Below are positions 1 through 6,914 of a stretch of DNA of 20,162 bases, one piece after another. The notes under the pieces were generated by a model. The model searched no databases. It saw nothing but the letters and a program-made list of their open reading frames with translations, and had not been told where the DNA came from. The DNA lies in the IMG/VR virus record IMGVR_UViG_3300024346_000670, positions 1 to 20,162 of that record, one strand, 5' to 3'. A program made the translations under genes and the position numbers. The stretch comes from a virus. Each line of letters begins with the position of its first letter. Positions within the stretch are counted from its first letter, which is position 1.

Positions 1-74
1 GTCTTTATAGCGATCACTTCTTTCTCCAAATTGTCGATTCTTTGATGCGCTGATGCTACGGTTCGCTTGTCCAC
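1..74 (-). CDS. Small coiled-coil-like protein, cut by the window edge
   Basis: Only the first 24 codons are present. The GTG start at 74 is preceded by GGAG with a 7-base spacer, the best ribosome binding site in this gap. The visible product begins MDKRTVASAHQRIDNLEKEV and continues as a charged, helical stretch. Short phage proteins with a similar beginning often sit just after the tail fibre genes and before lysis genes, and some carry a C-terminal membrane segment, but that part lies outside the window. The function is not established; a holin or lysis accessory is only a positional guess. The preceding gap (75-106) holds the ribosome binding site and a weak 5-bp AT inverted repeat. Confidence 0.55.
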   Translation of the reverse strand, partial: MDKRTVASAHQRIDNLEKEVIAIK

Positions 75-106
75 TGAAGTTCTCCTACCAGAAATAGCAT
101 ATTTTA

Positions 107-343
107 TCAGACGTTTGGTTTCTTAGGCCAATCCTCTGGGTTCAGCTGAGGCCAGTTTGCATGATTGGGAAGGTCACGCAGGGCTTGCCTGTAACCAACA
201 TACGCATAGCGAGTCTGCTGATTTACATCAGAGAGTTGCGTCCAGTCACTCAAACTTAATTCTAAATCACGGTTATCACGATAAAAGGTAGCAAGCCCCT
301 CATCATCCATTCCGTGATCATCTACGATATGTTCGCCGTCCAT
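107..343 (-). CDS. Phage tail assembly chaperone-like protein (78 aa)
   Basis: This small acidic protein resembles the phage tail assembly chaperone family (the Phage_tail_APC type) found at the end of fibre operons. The recognisable part is the C-terminal half: an RDN-L-L-SDWTQL motif, a helix with YRQALRDLP, then a Trp/Pro-rich end (NWPQLNPEDWP). Family members are thought to help fold or attach tail fibres. The ATG at 343 directly follows the TAA of the upstream gene and is served by GGGAGG five bases away, so the two are likely translationally coupled. Its place after three small fibre-type genes fits a dedicated fibre-folding factor. The family call rests on motif recognition, not a search. 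Confidence 0.7.
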   Translation of the reverse strand: MDGEHIVDDHGMDDEGLATFYRDNRDLELSLSDWTQLSDVNQQTRYAYVGYRQALRDLPNHANWPQLNPEDWPKKPNV

Positions 344-937
344 TTAAGCCTCCCATACTTTAGTTGCTTGCATACTGAGTTGTGTCCACCAAATAGTAGA
401 AAGCCTATCTATCACTAATTTTTGTGGAACAGTTGTTGTCTTTGAGCTTGCAATGAATCTTCCGTCAACTGGATATGCAGAAGATGTTGTGTTAATTCCT
501 TTCTCGCCCCAAATCATATGTCTACCAGAAGGATCAACCCTGACACATATATCGTACCAAGCACAAATAGTATTATTTCTTAAAGCCTCATTTGTTTGGT
601 TGTTCCACATATGCGGAATCCATATTTCATGGTCGCCCCACCAGTTAGACCCGTAATCTGCTCCTGCCCAGTGATAAAAAGTACTTGCGTAGAGGCGTAC
701 ATTAGAGTTGCTCCATCTGCAATCATTGTTATTGGAGTCCGTAAACTTGATGCCTCCCATTGAAGACCGGCTACTTATATATGTATTGTACATAAAGTAT
801 ATTCTGATCTTGTATACACCGTAGCCGCCATTAAAATCTAGCGTTCGCAGATATGCAGACGATGAGGTATTCTGAGATGTTTCAGCTAGCTCAAACTCAT
901 ATTCTGGTTTTATGCCTTTGCCATTAAATATAGCCAC
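344..937 (-). CDS. Putative receptor-binding or fibre-tip protein C (197 aa)
   Basis: Function not recognised from a named family. The product is beta-rich and full of Trp, Tyr, Asn and Ser, with no signal peptide, membrane segment or coiled coil. It starts with GTG at 937, preceded by AAGGAAGAG four to five bases upstream. The N-terminus reads MAIFNGKGIKPEYEF; the middle has strand-like aromatic stretches (KIRIYFMYNTYISS, then SNWWGDHEIWIPHMW). Size, composition and position match the two genes before it (950-1501 and 1494-2102), all lying between the S74 fibre and the tail chaperone. I infer a jelly-roll or lectin-like tip domain that binds host surface structures. The DNA is clearly AT-richer than the capsid genes, as is common for host-range genes. 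Confidence 0.55.
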   Translation of the reverse strand: MAIFNGKGIKPEYEFELAETSQNTSSSAYLRTLDFNGGYGVYKIRIYFMYNTYISSRSSMGGIKFTDSNNNDCRWSNSNVRLYASTFYHWAGADYGSNWWGDHEIWIPHMWNNQTNEALRNNTICAWYDICVRVDPSGRHMIWGEKGINTTSSAYPVDGRFIASSKTTTVPQKLVIDRLSTIWWTQLSMQATKVWEA

Positions 938-949
938 TTATCTCTTCCT

Positions 950-1501
950 TTATGACAAAGCTACATCTCTGATTTTTGTCAGCCTGTAATTAAAGTTTGC
1001 GCTTGAACCTTGCGTACTATTACTGTGATACATATAAAACTTGCTTACTGGGGCAAACCCATTATTGGTAGAATTTTTCATCCTAAAAATGGCATGAGAT
1101 TGGTACGAAAAGCTAGCTAAAATATCAAACCAACTTACGGTAGAAGGGCTAGCAGTCCCGTAATTGTAAATTATTAAACGGACAGTAGACCAGTTTGTTA
1201 TGCTTGGGCCAAAACTAGTAGTGGGCGTATGCGTTATATTCCCAGTGGTCCCGGTAGGTGAATATGTCACACTGCTGTCCCTTGTTGTCAGGCCAGTGAA
1301 TCTAACTAAGTTGTAATATTTCCTTAAATTGTTATTACTGCTATCTCTAAAATTGAAATAAAACCGAGTGCCTGCCAATGTTGGCTTGTAATTCATTTCT
1401 AAGATACTTACCGCATTGTCTGGAATATTCTCAACCAAAACTTCACTTGCAGAAGAATCTTCGCTTAATGTAGCAATCCCAGATGAAACTAATTCAACCA
1501 T
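950..1501 (-). CDS. Putative receptor-binding or fibre-tip protein B (183 aa)
   Basis: Second of three similar-sized beta-rich proteins. An in-frame ATG exists at 1546, but the start at 1501 is chosen because GGGGAG lies seven bases upstream and the overlap with the previous gene shrinks to 8 bases. From that start the protein reads MVELVSSGIATLSEDSSASE. The middle contains a strand-turn-strand pattern (RFYFNFRDSSNNNLRKYYNL) and later VRLIIYNYG; the C-terminus has FNYRLTKIRDV. This layout, with alternating hydrophobic strands and an RL-x-I-type last strand, recurs in small phage fibre-tip sandwiches. Exact function is unknown; host-receptor binding or fibre capping is inferred from position. 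Confidence 0.55.
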   Translation of the reverse strand: MVELVSSGIATLSEDSSASEVLVENIPDNAVSILEMNYKPTLAGTRFYFNFRDSSNNNLRKYYNLVRFTGLTTRDSSVTYSPTGTTGNITHTPTTSFGPSITNWSTVRLIIYNYGTASPSTVSWFDILASFSYQSHAIFRMKNSTNNGFAPVSKFYMYHSNSTQGSSANFNYRLTKIRDVALS

Positions 1502-2102
1502 GAAGTAGCTCCCCATCTTGATACATTTGCACATCAAATTCTTCAAAAGTAGCGGAATCTGTTATGTAAAACTGAATCCTTTGTACGGTGTTTGTGTTAC
1601 TGCTTGTGTACCCTGAAAAAGGAGACAAAAACAAAGTCCCAGAAACAAAGTTTGTCATCGCAATAAGATTAGTAGCATTGTCAGAGTTTGAATATATGTA
1701 ATCGTGTTTAGCGTGGAATGAAGGCCACAGCTTCCCGTCTCTTGCATAGTTGTGCAAAGTTAAATCAAGGCAATGATGGGGGACGCTTGTATTTGCAGTG
1801 GCATAATATCGAGTAAGGTACATATAAGAGTTACCTGAGTAAGAATTACCTGCATCGGTATTTGTATATTGAAAATTCGTTCTATTATTCCTGAAATACC
1901 ACATTTGACTTGAGAAGTCGTTTGCTACATAGCATCTTATATACATGGTGCTTCTATTTGTCTTGGGCTTCCAATTAACTCGAAAATTCAAAGTTGTTTC
2001 AGTAAAGTCAGATAAGTTAAAGCCCCAGTTAGTAGATGTAGTGCCTTGAAGCTGACTTATAACTGAAGGAGCTAATCCGTTTGCCTTGTATGTGGTAGCC
2101 AT
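1494..2102 (-). CDS. Putative receptor-binding or fibre-tip protein A (202 aa)
   Basis: First of the three small beta-rich genes after the S74 fibre. Its ATG overlaps the fibre's stop in a TAATG junction, so translation is probably coupled to the fibre. The protein begins MATTYKANGLAPSVISQLQG and is rich in Thr, Asn, Ser, Tyr and Phe. Strand-like segments include TLNFRVNWKP, STMYIRCYVAND and VQRIQFYITDSATFEEFDV. There is no catalytic motif, membrane segment or coiled coil. Overall layout (short N-terminus, beta body of about 170 residues, final F-x-V/x-Y strand) resembles the next two genes, although sequence identity between them is low by eye. A fibre tip or accessory receptor-binding subunit is inferred. 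Confidence 0.55.
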   Translation of the reverse strand: MATTYKANGLAPSVISQLQGTTSTNWGFNLSDFTETTLNFRVNWKPKTNRSTMYIRCYVANDFSSQMWYFRNNRTNFQYTNTDAGNSYSGNSYMYLTRYYATANTSVPHHCLDLTLHNYARDGKLWPSFHAKHDYIYSNSDNATNLIAMTNFVSGTLFLSPFSGYTSSNTNTVQRIQFYITDSATFEEFDVQMYQDGELLHG

Positions 2103-4753
2103 TACTCAAAACCCTTCAATCGGGTGACTTCATTTTTCAAATCGTCAATCTGAGTCTGCTGTTCTTTAATCGCCTCAATGAGTAGGCCGACCATGTTTGC
2201 GTAGGCGACTGACTTGATGCCTGTCTCTTCGTTCTCTGTAACGACTTCTGGTAAGACTTTCTCTACCTCTTGAGCGATGACTCCTGCATGGCGTGTATCG
2301 TCGTCAGTATCAGTTCTGTTGAAGGTTACGCCACGAATAGCTTGGACTTTCTCTAACGCATCTGGAATCTGCTCGATGTTGTCTTTGATACGCTCATCGG
2401 AGTTGACTGTAAGGTCGTTAACAGAGACTACGGAGGATGCGCCAATGGTGAATTTTAATGTATCAGCAATAAAAAATTCTGTCTTAGAATCATTAGTATG
2501 CTTGATAGCCCAGTTACCACCTTCGTCTAAAATACCTATTTCATTAGAATTAGTAGCGTAAATACTGCCTCTGTCTGTACCGTTCCCGGTACGCATATGT
2601 AAACGAACAGTGCTACTCTCATCATTAATTGAGGCTCCATCATCTTCAGTTCTGATCTTCCACAGACCATTGTAGTAAAGCCAAGTGTTTTGATTTTTCC
2701 GACCGTAAACAATTTGTTCGCCATTTTCATGTTGCATGGCAAAGTCAGTACTAGCCGCATAGATTTTTAGTCTGCCATGAACAGACCCAGCATTATCTGC
2801 TAATTCAAGTTCTGTATCACCATTACCCCTGATTCTGACATCAGTACCTTCCTCATTCCGTATTTGTAGATAGCCGCTGTTAACCCATTGCATATAGGCT
2901 TTGCGAGTCGAACCTTCGTGGAATGAGACGTAAGGACTTGAAGAAGATATAACAGCAACCTGACCGCTAGAGGATGCCGAAGTGCCTCCTGCTAAGACTT
3001 TACTTCCCGCATAAGCAATGCCTGATAGGTAGAGGTCTTTGAAGCGATGTGAACCCTTGCCTAAATCAATAGCCGCATCTCTTGCCGCACCGCTAGAATT
3101 TCTTGGCTTAACTGAATCTTCTGCTGAATCAAAAAATAAGCCGGTATCTCCAGAGCCAATAGTCAACCCAGATGCAGTAGTACCAATCGACCCGACTGTT
3201 GCGCTATTACTGCGTATATCAATAATAGTGCCGTCTTCAGTTCCGCTAGAACCAGTACGGTTAGCAAGTAAAGGCGCACCCGCTGATTTGGTTTGTTGTA
3301 TTTGACCGGACGCAATCAAAGTGCCTTCAGTGCCTAAAGTAGTAACAGTCTTACCAACTAGCAAGTTACCACTGGAGTCGATGCGCATGCGTTCCGCACT
3401 ATTAGCTTTGAACGCAATACTTCCAGTACCCGGACGGTATATTGCTTCTGTCGCACCAACTGCTGAACTATTTTGAGCAAACTGATAAGTGTCTGCAAAA
3501 GACTTGCCTGATAGGTAGAGGTCTTTGAACCTATACGTTGCTCCGCCTATATTCATAGTAGCATCTGCTCTAGAGCCGTTATTCATTGGCTCTACTTGAG
3601 TACCAGAGCTTAAAAATAGTCCCGCACCACTAGAATTTGTAAAATACAATCTTGTGCCACTATCAACACCAATCGACCCGACTGATGCGCCGTTTTTGTA
3701 AAACTGTGCAATATTGCCGTCAGTTCCCGTCCGATTAAGATACGCTACCGATCCTGAGTTAGCTGTTGACTTATATGCGGCACTTTGAATTAAACCAAAT
3801 CCAATAGCAGTTCCGTTGTCATTTGCATTTCCCGCACTATTATTATTCGGAGATGTATCAGTAGTACCAATTAGCACGTCACCACCGGAGGTGATGCGCA
3901 TGGTTTCAACGGTATCGTCAGTATTTTTGAATATTAAGTTTTTATCTCTATCTGAAGTTAAACTAGCATGTGCGTAGTCAACCGTTGTATTAGTGAACTT
4001 TAAAGACGTTGTTGTACCAGATGTTGTGCTTGCGTTTTGTATTCGCAAACTATTATCGCCACCTGCATTAATGCCAGAGATATGTAACTGTGCATCTGTG
4101 AAATTACTACTCGTCCCAATCCCTACGTTACCACTGTCATCAACTCTTACTGATTCTGAGTTGCCTGTGAAAACAACAAAGTCAGTATCAGATGCCACAC
4201 CAATACGGCAATTTGCATCATTAGCAGAACCAGATGCTTGGAATCCAATTTGAGCATTAGGCCCACCATCGTTTTTGAACGATGCAACAGTCGCTCCTAA
4301 GCTACTCATTGAAACTTGTAATGGTCTATTTGGACTCGTCGTCCCAATACCTAACGACTCAGCACTCGCATCCCAGAAAAACTTTGCAGTTGCGCCAGTG
4401 TCTTCGTAGAAGGAAATGTCTCCGTTTGATGCTATGTGAAATCGAGTTGCTGTGTTATCTACATCGTATAAATATAAATTTCCATCGTTTGTCCCGATAT
4501 AAAATTCATGTTCGGTATTCTTTATTGAAACATTGACCCCTGTTGCGGCAGTTCCATTAAAAGTTGATATAACTGAAGAACTGCTATCAACAGTCAACCC
4601 ATCAGCCGTGACTGTGCCTACGTCAATATTATCGCCAGACTCGTACTTGTTCTGCTGAAGCTCAACAAAGTTGTTATCTAACTCATCATTAGTCAGAGGA
4701 GCGTTATTATTGGTTACGCCCGTTGCCGTAGTTTGGCGGGTTTTAATAGCCAT
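2102..4753 (-). CDS. Tail fibre with C-terminal peptidase S74 chaperone (883 aa)
   Basis: This is a trimeric-type tail fibre or spike. Residues 1-36 form a short attachment region (NAPLTNDELDNNFVELQQNK), common at the start of phage fibres. The shaft is built of repeated beta modules with E-x-M-R-I/V-x-S-x-G-x-L/V-x-G hallmarks (SGGDVLIGTT, SSGNLLVGKT, DSGNVGIGTSS). Two copies of a 162-residue unit both end in RFKDLYLSG near residues 409 and 571. The C-terminal 99 residues are a peptidase S74 (endosialidase-type intramolecular chaperone) domain: the Ser785-Asp786 dyad in NSDERIKDNI, then HAGVIAQEVEKVLPEVV and a final coiled coil. In known members this domain folds the trimer and cleaves itself off before the Ser. 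GAGGAG upstream supports the ATG at 4753. Confidence 0.9.
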   Translation of the reverse strand: MAIKTRQTTATGVTNNNAPLTNDELDNNFVELQQNKYESGDNIDVGTVTADGLTVDSSSSVISTFNGTAATGVNVSIKNTEHEFYIGTNDGNLYLYDVDNTATRFHIASNGDISFYEDTGATAKFFWDASAESLGIGTTSPNRPLQVSMSSLGATVASFKNDGGPNAQIGFQASGSANDANCRIGVASDTDFVVFTGNSESVRVDDSGNVGIGTSSNFTDAQLHISGINAGGDNSLRIQNASTTSGTTTSLKFTNTTVDYAHASLTSDRDKNLIFKNTDDTVETMRITSGGDVLIGTTDTSPNNNSAGNANDNGTAIGFGLIQSAAYKSTANSGSVAYLNRTGTDGNIAQFYKNGASVGSIGVDSGTRLYFTNSSGAGLFLSSGTQVEPMNNGSRADATMNIGGATYRFKDLYLSGKSFADTYQFAQNSSAVGATEAIYRPGTGSIAFKANSAERMRIDSSGNLLVGKTVTTLGTEGTLIASGQIQQTKSAGAPLLANRTGSSGTEDGTIIDIRSNSATVGSIGTTASGLTIGSGDTGLFFDSAEDSVKPRNSSGAARDAAIDLGKGSHRFKDLYLSGIAYAGSKVLAGGTSASSSGQVAVISSSSPYVSFHEGSTRKAYMQWVNSGYLQIRNEEGTDVRIRGNGDTELELADNAGSVHGRLKIYAASTDFAMQHENGEQIVYGRKNQNTWLYYNGLWKIRTEDDGASINDESSTVRLHMRTGNGTDRGSIYATNSNEIGILDEGGNWAIKHTNDSKTEFFIADTLKFTIGASSVVSVNDLTVNSDERIKDNIEQIPDALEKVQAIRGVTFNRTDTDDDTRHAGVIAQEVEKVLPEVVTENEETGIKSVAYANMVGLLIEAIKEQQTQIDDLKNEVTRLKGFE
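3020..3684 (-). repeat. Two copies of a 162-codon repeat in the S74 fibre
   Basis: Two blocks of exact DNA identity recur at the same offset of 486 bases: a 24-base block at 3020-3043 and 3506-3529, and a 17-base block at 3182-3198 and 3668-3684. In protein they are RFKDLYLSG at about residues 409 and 571, and a VGSIG strand 50 residues earlier in each copy, with related flanks (ANRTGSSGTEDG and LNRTGTDGN). This is an in-frame duplication of one shaft module, partly diverged in between. Confidence 0.8.
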
Positions 4754-4775
4754 TTAAAAACGCTCCTCGTTCTAA

Positions 4776-5222
4776 TTAAGACGCAGTTAGGGTAATCGTC
4801 CATGTAATGGTCATGCTATCGGCGGCGGCCTTGTTGATAACATCGAAAACCACATGGCAGAGCATATCGCCCGCTGAAGACGCATTAAAAATGCCAGCCT
4901 CAACCAATGCGCCTGTACCAGTACCCGCTGAATATGAAGCAACATACTCAATGGTGTTAGTGGATACAGTGGTAGATGCAAGCGCAACACGCGCCAGTTC
5001 AGTACCAAGGGTTGTGTCCCCTGCCGCAACAGCAGTGCTATTTGTCCCAACCGCCATGTGCGACATAACGTCTTGGCTCGTGCCTTCCATCCGCGAACAG
5101 ATGAAGTTAAGGCCATCGTTGACGACTAAGTTCTCAGTCGTTTGCTCGTGAATAACATTGCCGTCTTTGTCATGAAGGACAATTCCGACCCGTCCACTTA
5201 GTTTCAAGCTATCTTGTAGCAT
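4776..5222 (-). CDS. Phage virion or tail-fibre-associated protein (148 aa)
   Basis: A small beta-rich phage structural protein of a type often found just before fibre genes. The N-terminus (LKLSGRVGIVLHDKDGNVI) looks like a docking strand pair. The body has an M-x-VGT-N patch (MAVGTNSTAVAAGDTTL), then VALASTTVS, a Y-x-A-S-Y-x-AGTGTGAL motif and EAGIFNASSAGDMLCHVVF, ending in TITWTITLTAS. The EAGLFN/IFN-like motif recurs in small phage tail or head fibre proteins. The ATG at 5222 has AGGAGA upstream, partly inside a hairpin with the stop codon of the preceding gene. No enzymatic motif is visible. It probably decorates the tail tip or joins the fibre to it; the precise partner is inferred only from position. 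Confidence 0.65.
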   Translation of the reverse strand: MLQDSLKLSGRVGIVLHDKDGNVIHEQTTENLVVNDGLNFICSRMEGTSQDVMSHMAVGTNSTAVAAGDTTLGTELARVALASTTVSTNTIEYVASYSAGTGTGALVEAGIFNASSAGDMLCHVVFDVINKAAADSMTITWTITLTAS

Positions 5223-5224
5223 GG

Positions 5225-5242
5225 TGTTCTCCTATTAGAACA
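5225..5242 (-). promoter_or_regulatory. Hairpin spanning stop codon and ribosome binding site
   Basis: On the minus strand TGTTCT and AGAACA form a 6-bp stem with loop AATAGG. The stop TAA of the repeat protein lies in the left arm and loop, and the AGGAGA ribosome binding site of the 148-residue protein lies in the loop and right arm. A ribosome finishing the first gene would open the hairpin, so it may couple translation of the two. The stem is short, so this is tentative. Confidence 0.4.
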
Positions 5243-6581
5243 ATGAGCCGGTAGTCCCGACATAGTTTTCAGCAAAATACGTCATCGTATCAACGTAATC
5301 TTGCTTCTCATACGCGCCTGACTCCGTGAAATTAGCAGAGTCGGACGGGTTCTTACCCACTGATTTTACCTCTGAATCAGATGTAGAACCAATGTTTGTA
5401 AGATTCTTGAAGAATTGTGCGTTCTGGTCATCATCGACTGCCGCACCATTCACATCGTCTGTGACATAGATCGTCTCAGTAAATGATCGGGTAAACGCCA
5501 CAACTCGACTAAACGACTCAGTAACAGAGCCAGAGTCAGTCAGTGTCTTAGATAGATCAACAACGTGCAGATCAGCCAATGACCCTGAGTCGGATGGGTT
5601 CTTGCCTACATTGAATACAGGGTCATCATCTGTGAATGAGCCAGAGTCATCCAGAACTTTACTTGGGCTGTTTGAAATACTCTCCGCTACGCTTGATGAG
5701 TCAGACTGAGTACTACCATAGGATACAGCGTGATCGTCCGTTAGAGAGCCTATATCAGCCTGTACAGAGCTAAATGACACTTCATGCGCTTCAGCTACGC
5801 TTGATGCGTCGGATAACGACTTCCCTACGCCAAACTCCTGTGTTTCAGTAAGATTGGCTGAGTCAGATGGAGCCTTGCCAAAGTCCACAGTATTAGAGTC
5901 TGTGAGCGCACCGCTGTCAGTAGCAATCTTCCCATACGCCAGTGAATGAAGATCGGTGATGCTTGATGCGTCTGATATTGGCCCCCTAACAAACGCAATG
6001 GCATGAGCCTCTGCAACCTGTGCCGTGTTGAGACGTATCTTGTTGTACGTCATGTTCTGATCGTCTTCGATGGTAGCGTTACCATCAATGTCATCAGTAG
6101 CGTTTACTGTGTCAGATAAAGACTTGCCGAATGAGAACACTGCCTGTTCTGTAAGGTTAGGAAACTCGATTGGATTCTTGCCATACGCAATCGTGCTGTC
6201 ATCTGATACTGAAAAAGCGTCTGTCTCTGGCTTAGATACAGACTTAGCGGCTAGTTGTGTAACGCCAATCGACTCTGACTCATTCTTGCCGTAATCAACT
6301 GCATGCTCATCATTAAGGTCTGCGGAGTCAGATGGATTCTTGCCGAATAAAAGAGTGAATATCTGGGACACAGACACATTGTCCTGAGTCCTTAATATCT
6401 CAATGAACCGGCCAATAACAATCGCAACTTGGAGTTGTGCGGCAGTAACGGATGCAGAGATTCTGCTAGCAGTGATCGATGCGAGGACTCGCCCTGCTGA
6501 TATGGCGGCCTTTACCCTACCAGCGGATATTGCGGCTAGTATTCTCTTAGCAACAATAGCCGCCGATAGGCTCAAACTCAC
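5235..6581 (-). CDS. Ser/Asp-rich 18-residue repeat protein, putative tail fibre (448 aa)
   Basis: Not a member of a family I can name with certainty. Residues 1-60 carry short 8-9-residue hydrophobic repeats of AAISAGRV type. Residues 79-425 are a regular array of 18-residue repeats, consensus GKxxSDSxSLTDxHxVxY, with GK or SK at 80, 98, 116, 134, 152, 217, 235, 253, 307, 326, 344 and 409. Two units hold a related 29-residue insert (TDDIDGNATIEDDQN; TDDVNGAAVDDDQN). The C-terminus has an aromatic YFAENYVGTTGSLF tail. The array is strongly acidic and lacks cysteine, suggesting an extended beta structure, possibly metal-binding. The GTG start overlaps the upstream stop (GTGA). Position between the tip protein and the fibre genes suggests a tail fibre or tip extension. 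Confidence 0.6.
   Translation of the reverse strand: MSLSLSAAIVAKRILAAISAGRVKAAISAGRVLASITASRISASVTAAQLQVAIVIGRFIEILRTQDNVSVSQIFTLLFGKNPSDSADLNDEHAVDYGKNESESIGVTQLAAKSVSKPETDAFSVSDDSTIAYGKNPIEFPNLTEQAVFSFGKSLSDTVNATDDIDGNATIEDDQNMTYNKIRLNTAQVAEAHAIAFVRGPISDASSITDLHSLAYGKIATDSGALTDSNTVDFGKAPSDSANLTETQEFGVGKSLSDASSVAEAHEVSFSSVQADIGSLTDDHAVSYGSTQSDSSSVAESISNSPSKVLDDSGSFTDDDPVFNVGKNPSDSGSLADLHVVDLSKTLTDSGSVTESFSRVVAFTRSFTETIYVTDDVNGAAVDDDQNAQFFKNLTNIGSTSDSEVKSVGKNPSDSANFTESGAYEKQDYVDTMTYFAENYVGTTGSLF
5300..6345 (-). repeat. Array of 18-codon repeats
   Basis: About 15 units with an 18-residue period, consensus GKxxSDSxSLTDxHxVxY, inside the 448-residue protein. The period is exact for runs of units (starts at residues 80, 98, 116, 134, 152 and again 217, 235, 253, 271, 289, 307). 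Two 47-residue units contain a 29-residue insert with the shared core TDD-x-x-G-x-A-x-x-DDDQN. Confidence 0.85.
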
Positions 6582-6913
6582 TGGAAGTCTTCTCTCATTA
6601 AGAAGCTAAGTGTTTCATACACCGTTTCACGGGTTCCGCCGTTGAATAGAACCTCAATTTCGCCCTCATATTCACCAGCATCAAGGTCAAGGTTCCCTGC
6701 GGCAAATACAAAGATACAAATCCCATCTGCCGCTTGTTCTGACGTGCCTTGATTGGTCAGCGAGAATAATACAGTTTCAGAGAACTTTCTGCGGAAATGT
6801 AGACTGACTGTCGCATCCGATACATCGACGGCATCGCCTGTGTCGCTACGGGTTACAGTTGCCTTGATCTGGGGTGCTGTATCCCCTTGTACGAGTTTGA
6901 TTGGATCAGCCAT
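6578..6913 (-). CDS. BppU-like N-terminal domain protein, putative baseplate/tip component (111 aa)
   Basis: A small beta-sandwich-like protein, MADPIKLVQGDTAPQIKATV, followed by a DAVDVSDATVSLHFRRK strand pair and an EGEIEVLF strand near the end. The GDTAP-x-I and VDVSDATV-x-x-x-FR pattern matches the domain at the N-terminus of baseplate upper proteins of lactococcal phages (BppU_N type), also seen as free-standing phage proteins. In those systems it anchors receptor-binding parts to the tail tip. A GTG three codons upstream (6922) is possible, but the ATG at 6913 sits behind AGGTGGA with a normal spacer and one base after the gpJ-like stop. It may link the tip protein to the repeat protein that follows. 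Confidence 0.6.
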   Translation of the reverse strand: MADPIKLVQGDTAPQIKATVTRSDTGDAVDVSDATVSLHFRRKFSETVLFSLTNQGTSEQAADGICIFVFAAGNLDLDAGEYEGEIEVLFNGGTRETVYETLSFLMREDFQ

Positions 6914-6914
6914 A

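Noticed and set aside
92-104. AAATA / TATTT inverted repeat in the gap before the left-edge gene as a terminator
   Set aside because: All A-T pairs, 5 bp, no following T-run; too weak to call.
1502-1546. Longer start for fibre-tip protein B at ATG 1546
   Set aside because: It would overlap the previous gene by 53 bases and lacks a good ribosome binding site, whereas GGGGAG is well placed for the ATG at 1501.
344-2102. Diversity-generating retroelement target region in the small fibre-tip genes
   Set aside because: The genes are Asn- and aromatic-rich, but no template repeat, no reverse transcriptase and no C-type lectin end motif were seen in the window.
4807-5151. Long plus-strand open frame opposite the 148-residue virion protein
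   Set aside because: It is a mirror of a well-supported minus-strand gene, has no plausible ribosome binding context, and would be the only rightward gene in the window. Other plus-strand frames were left out for the same reason.
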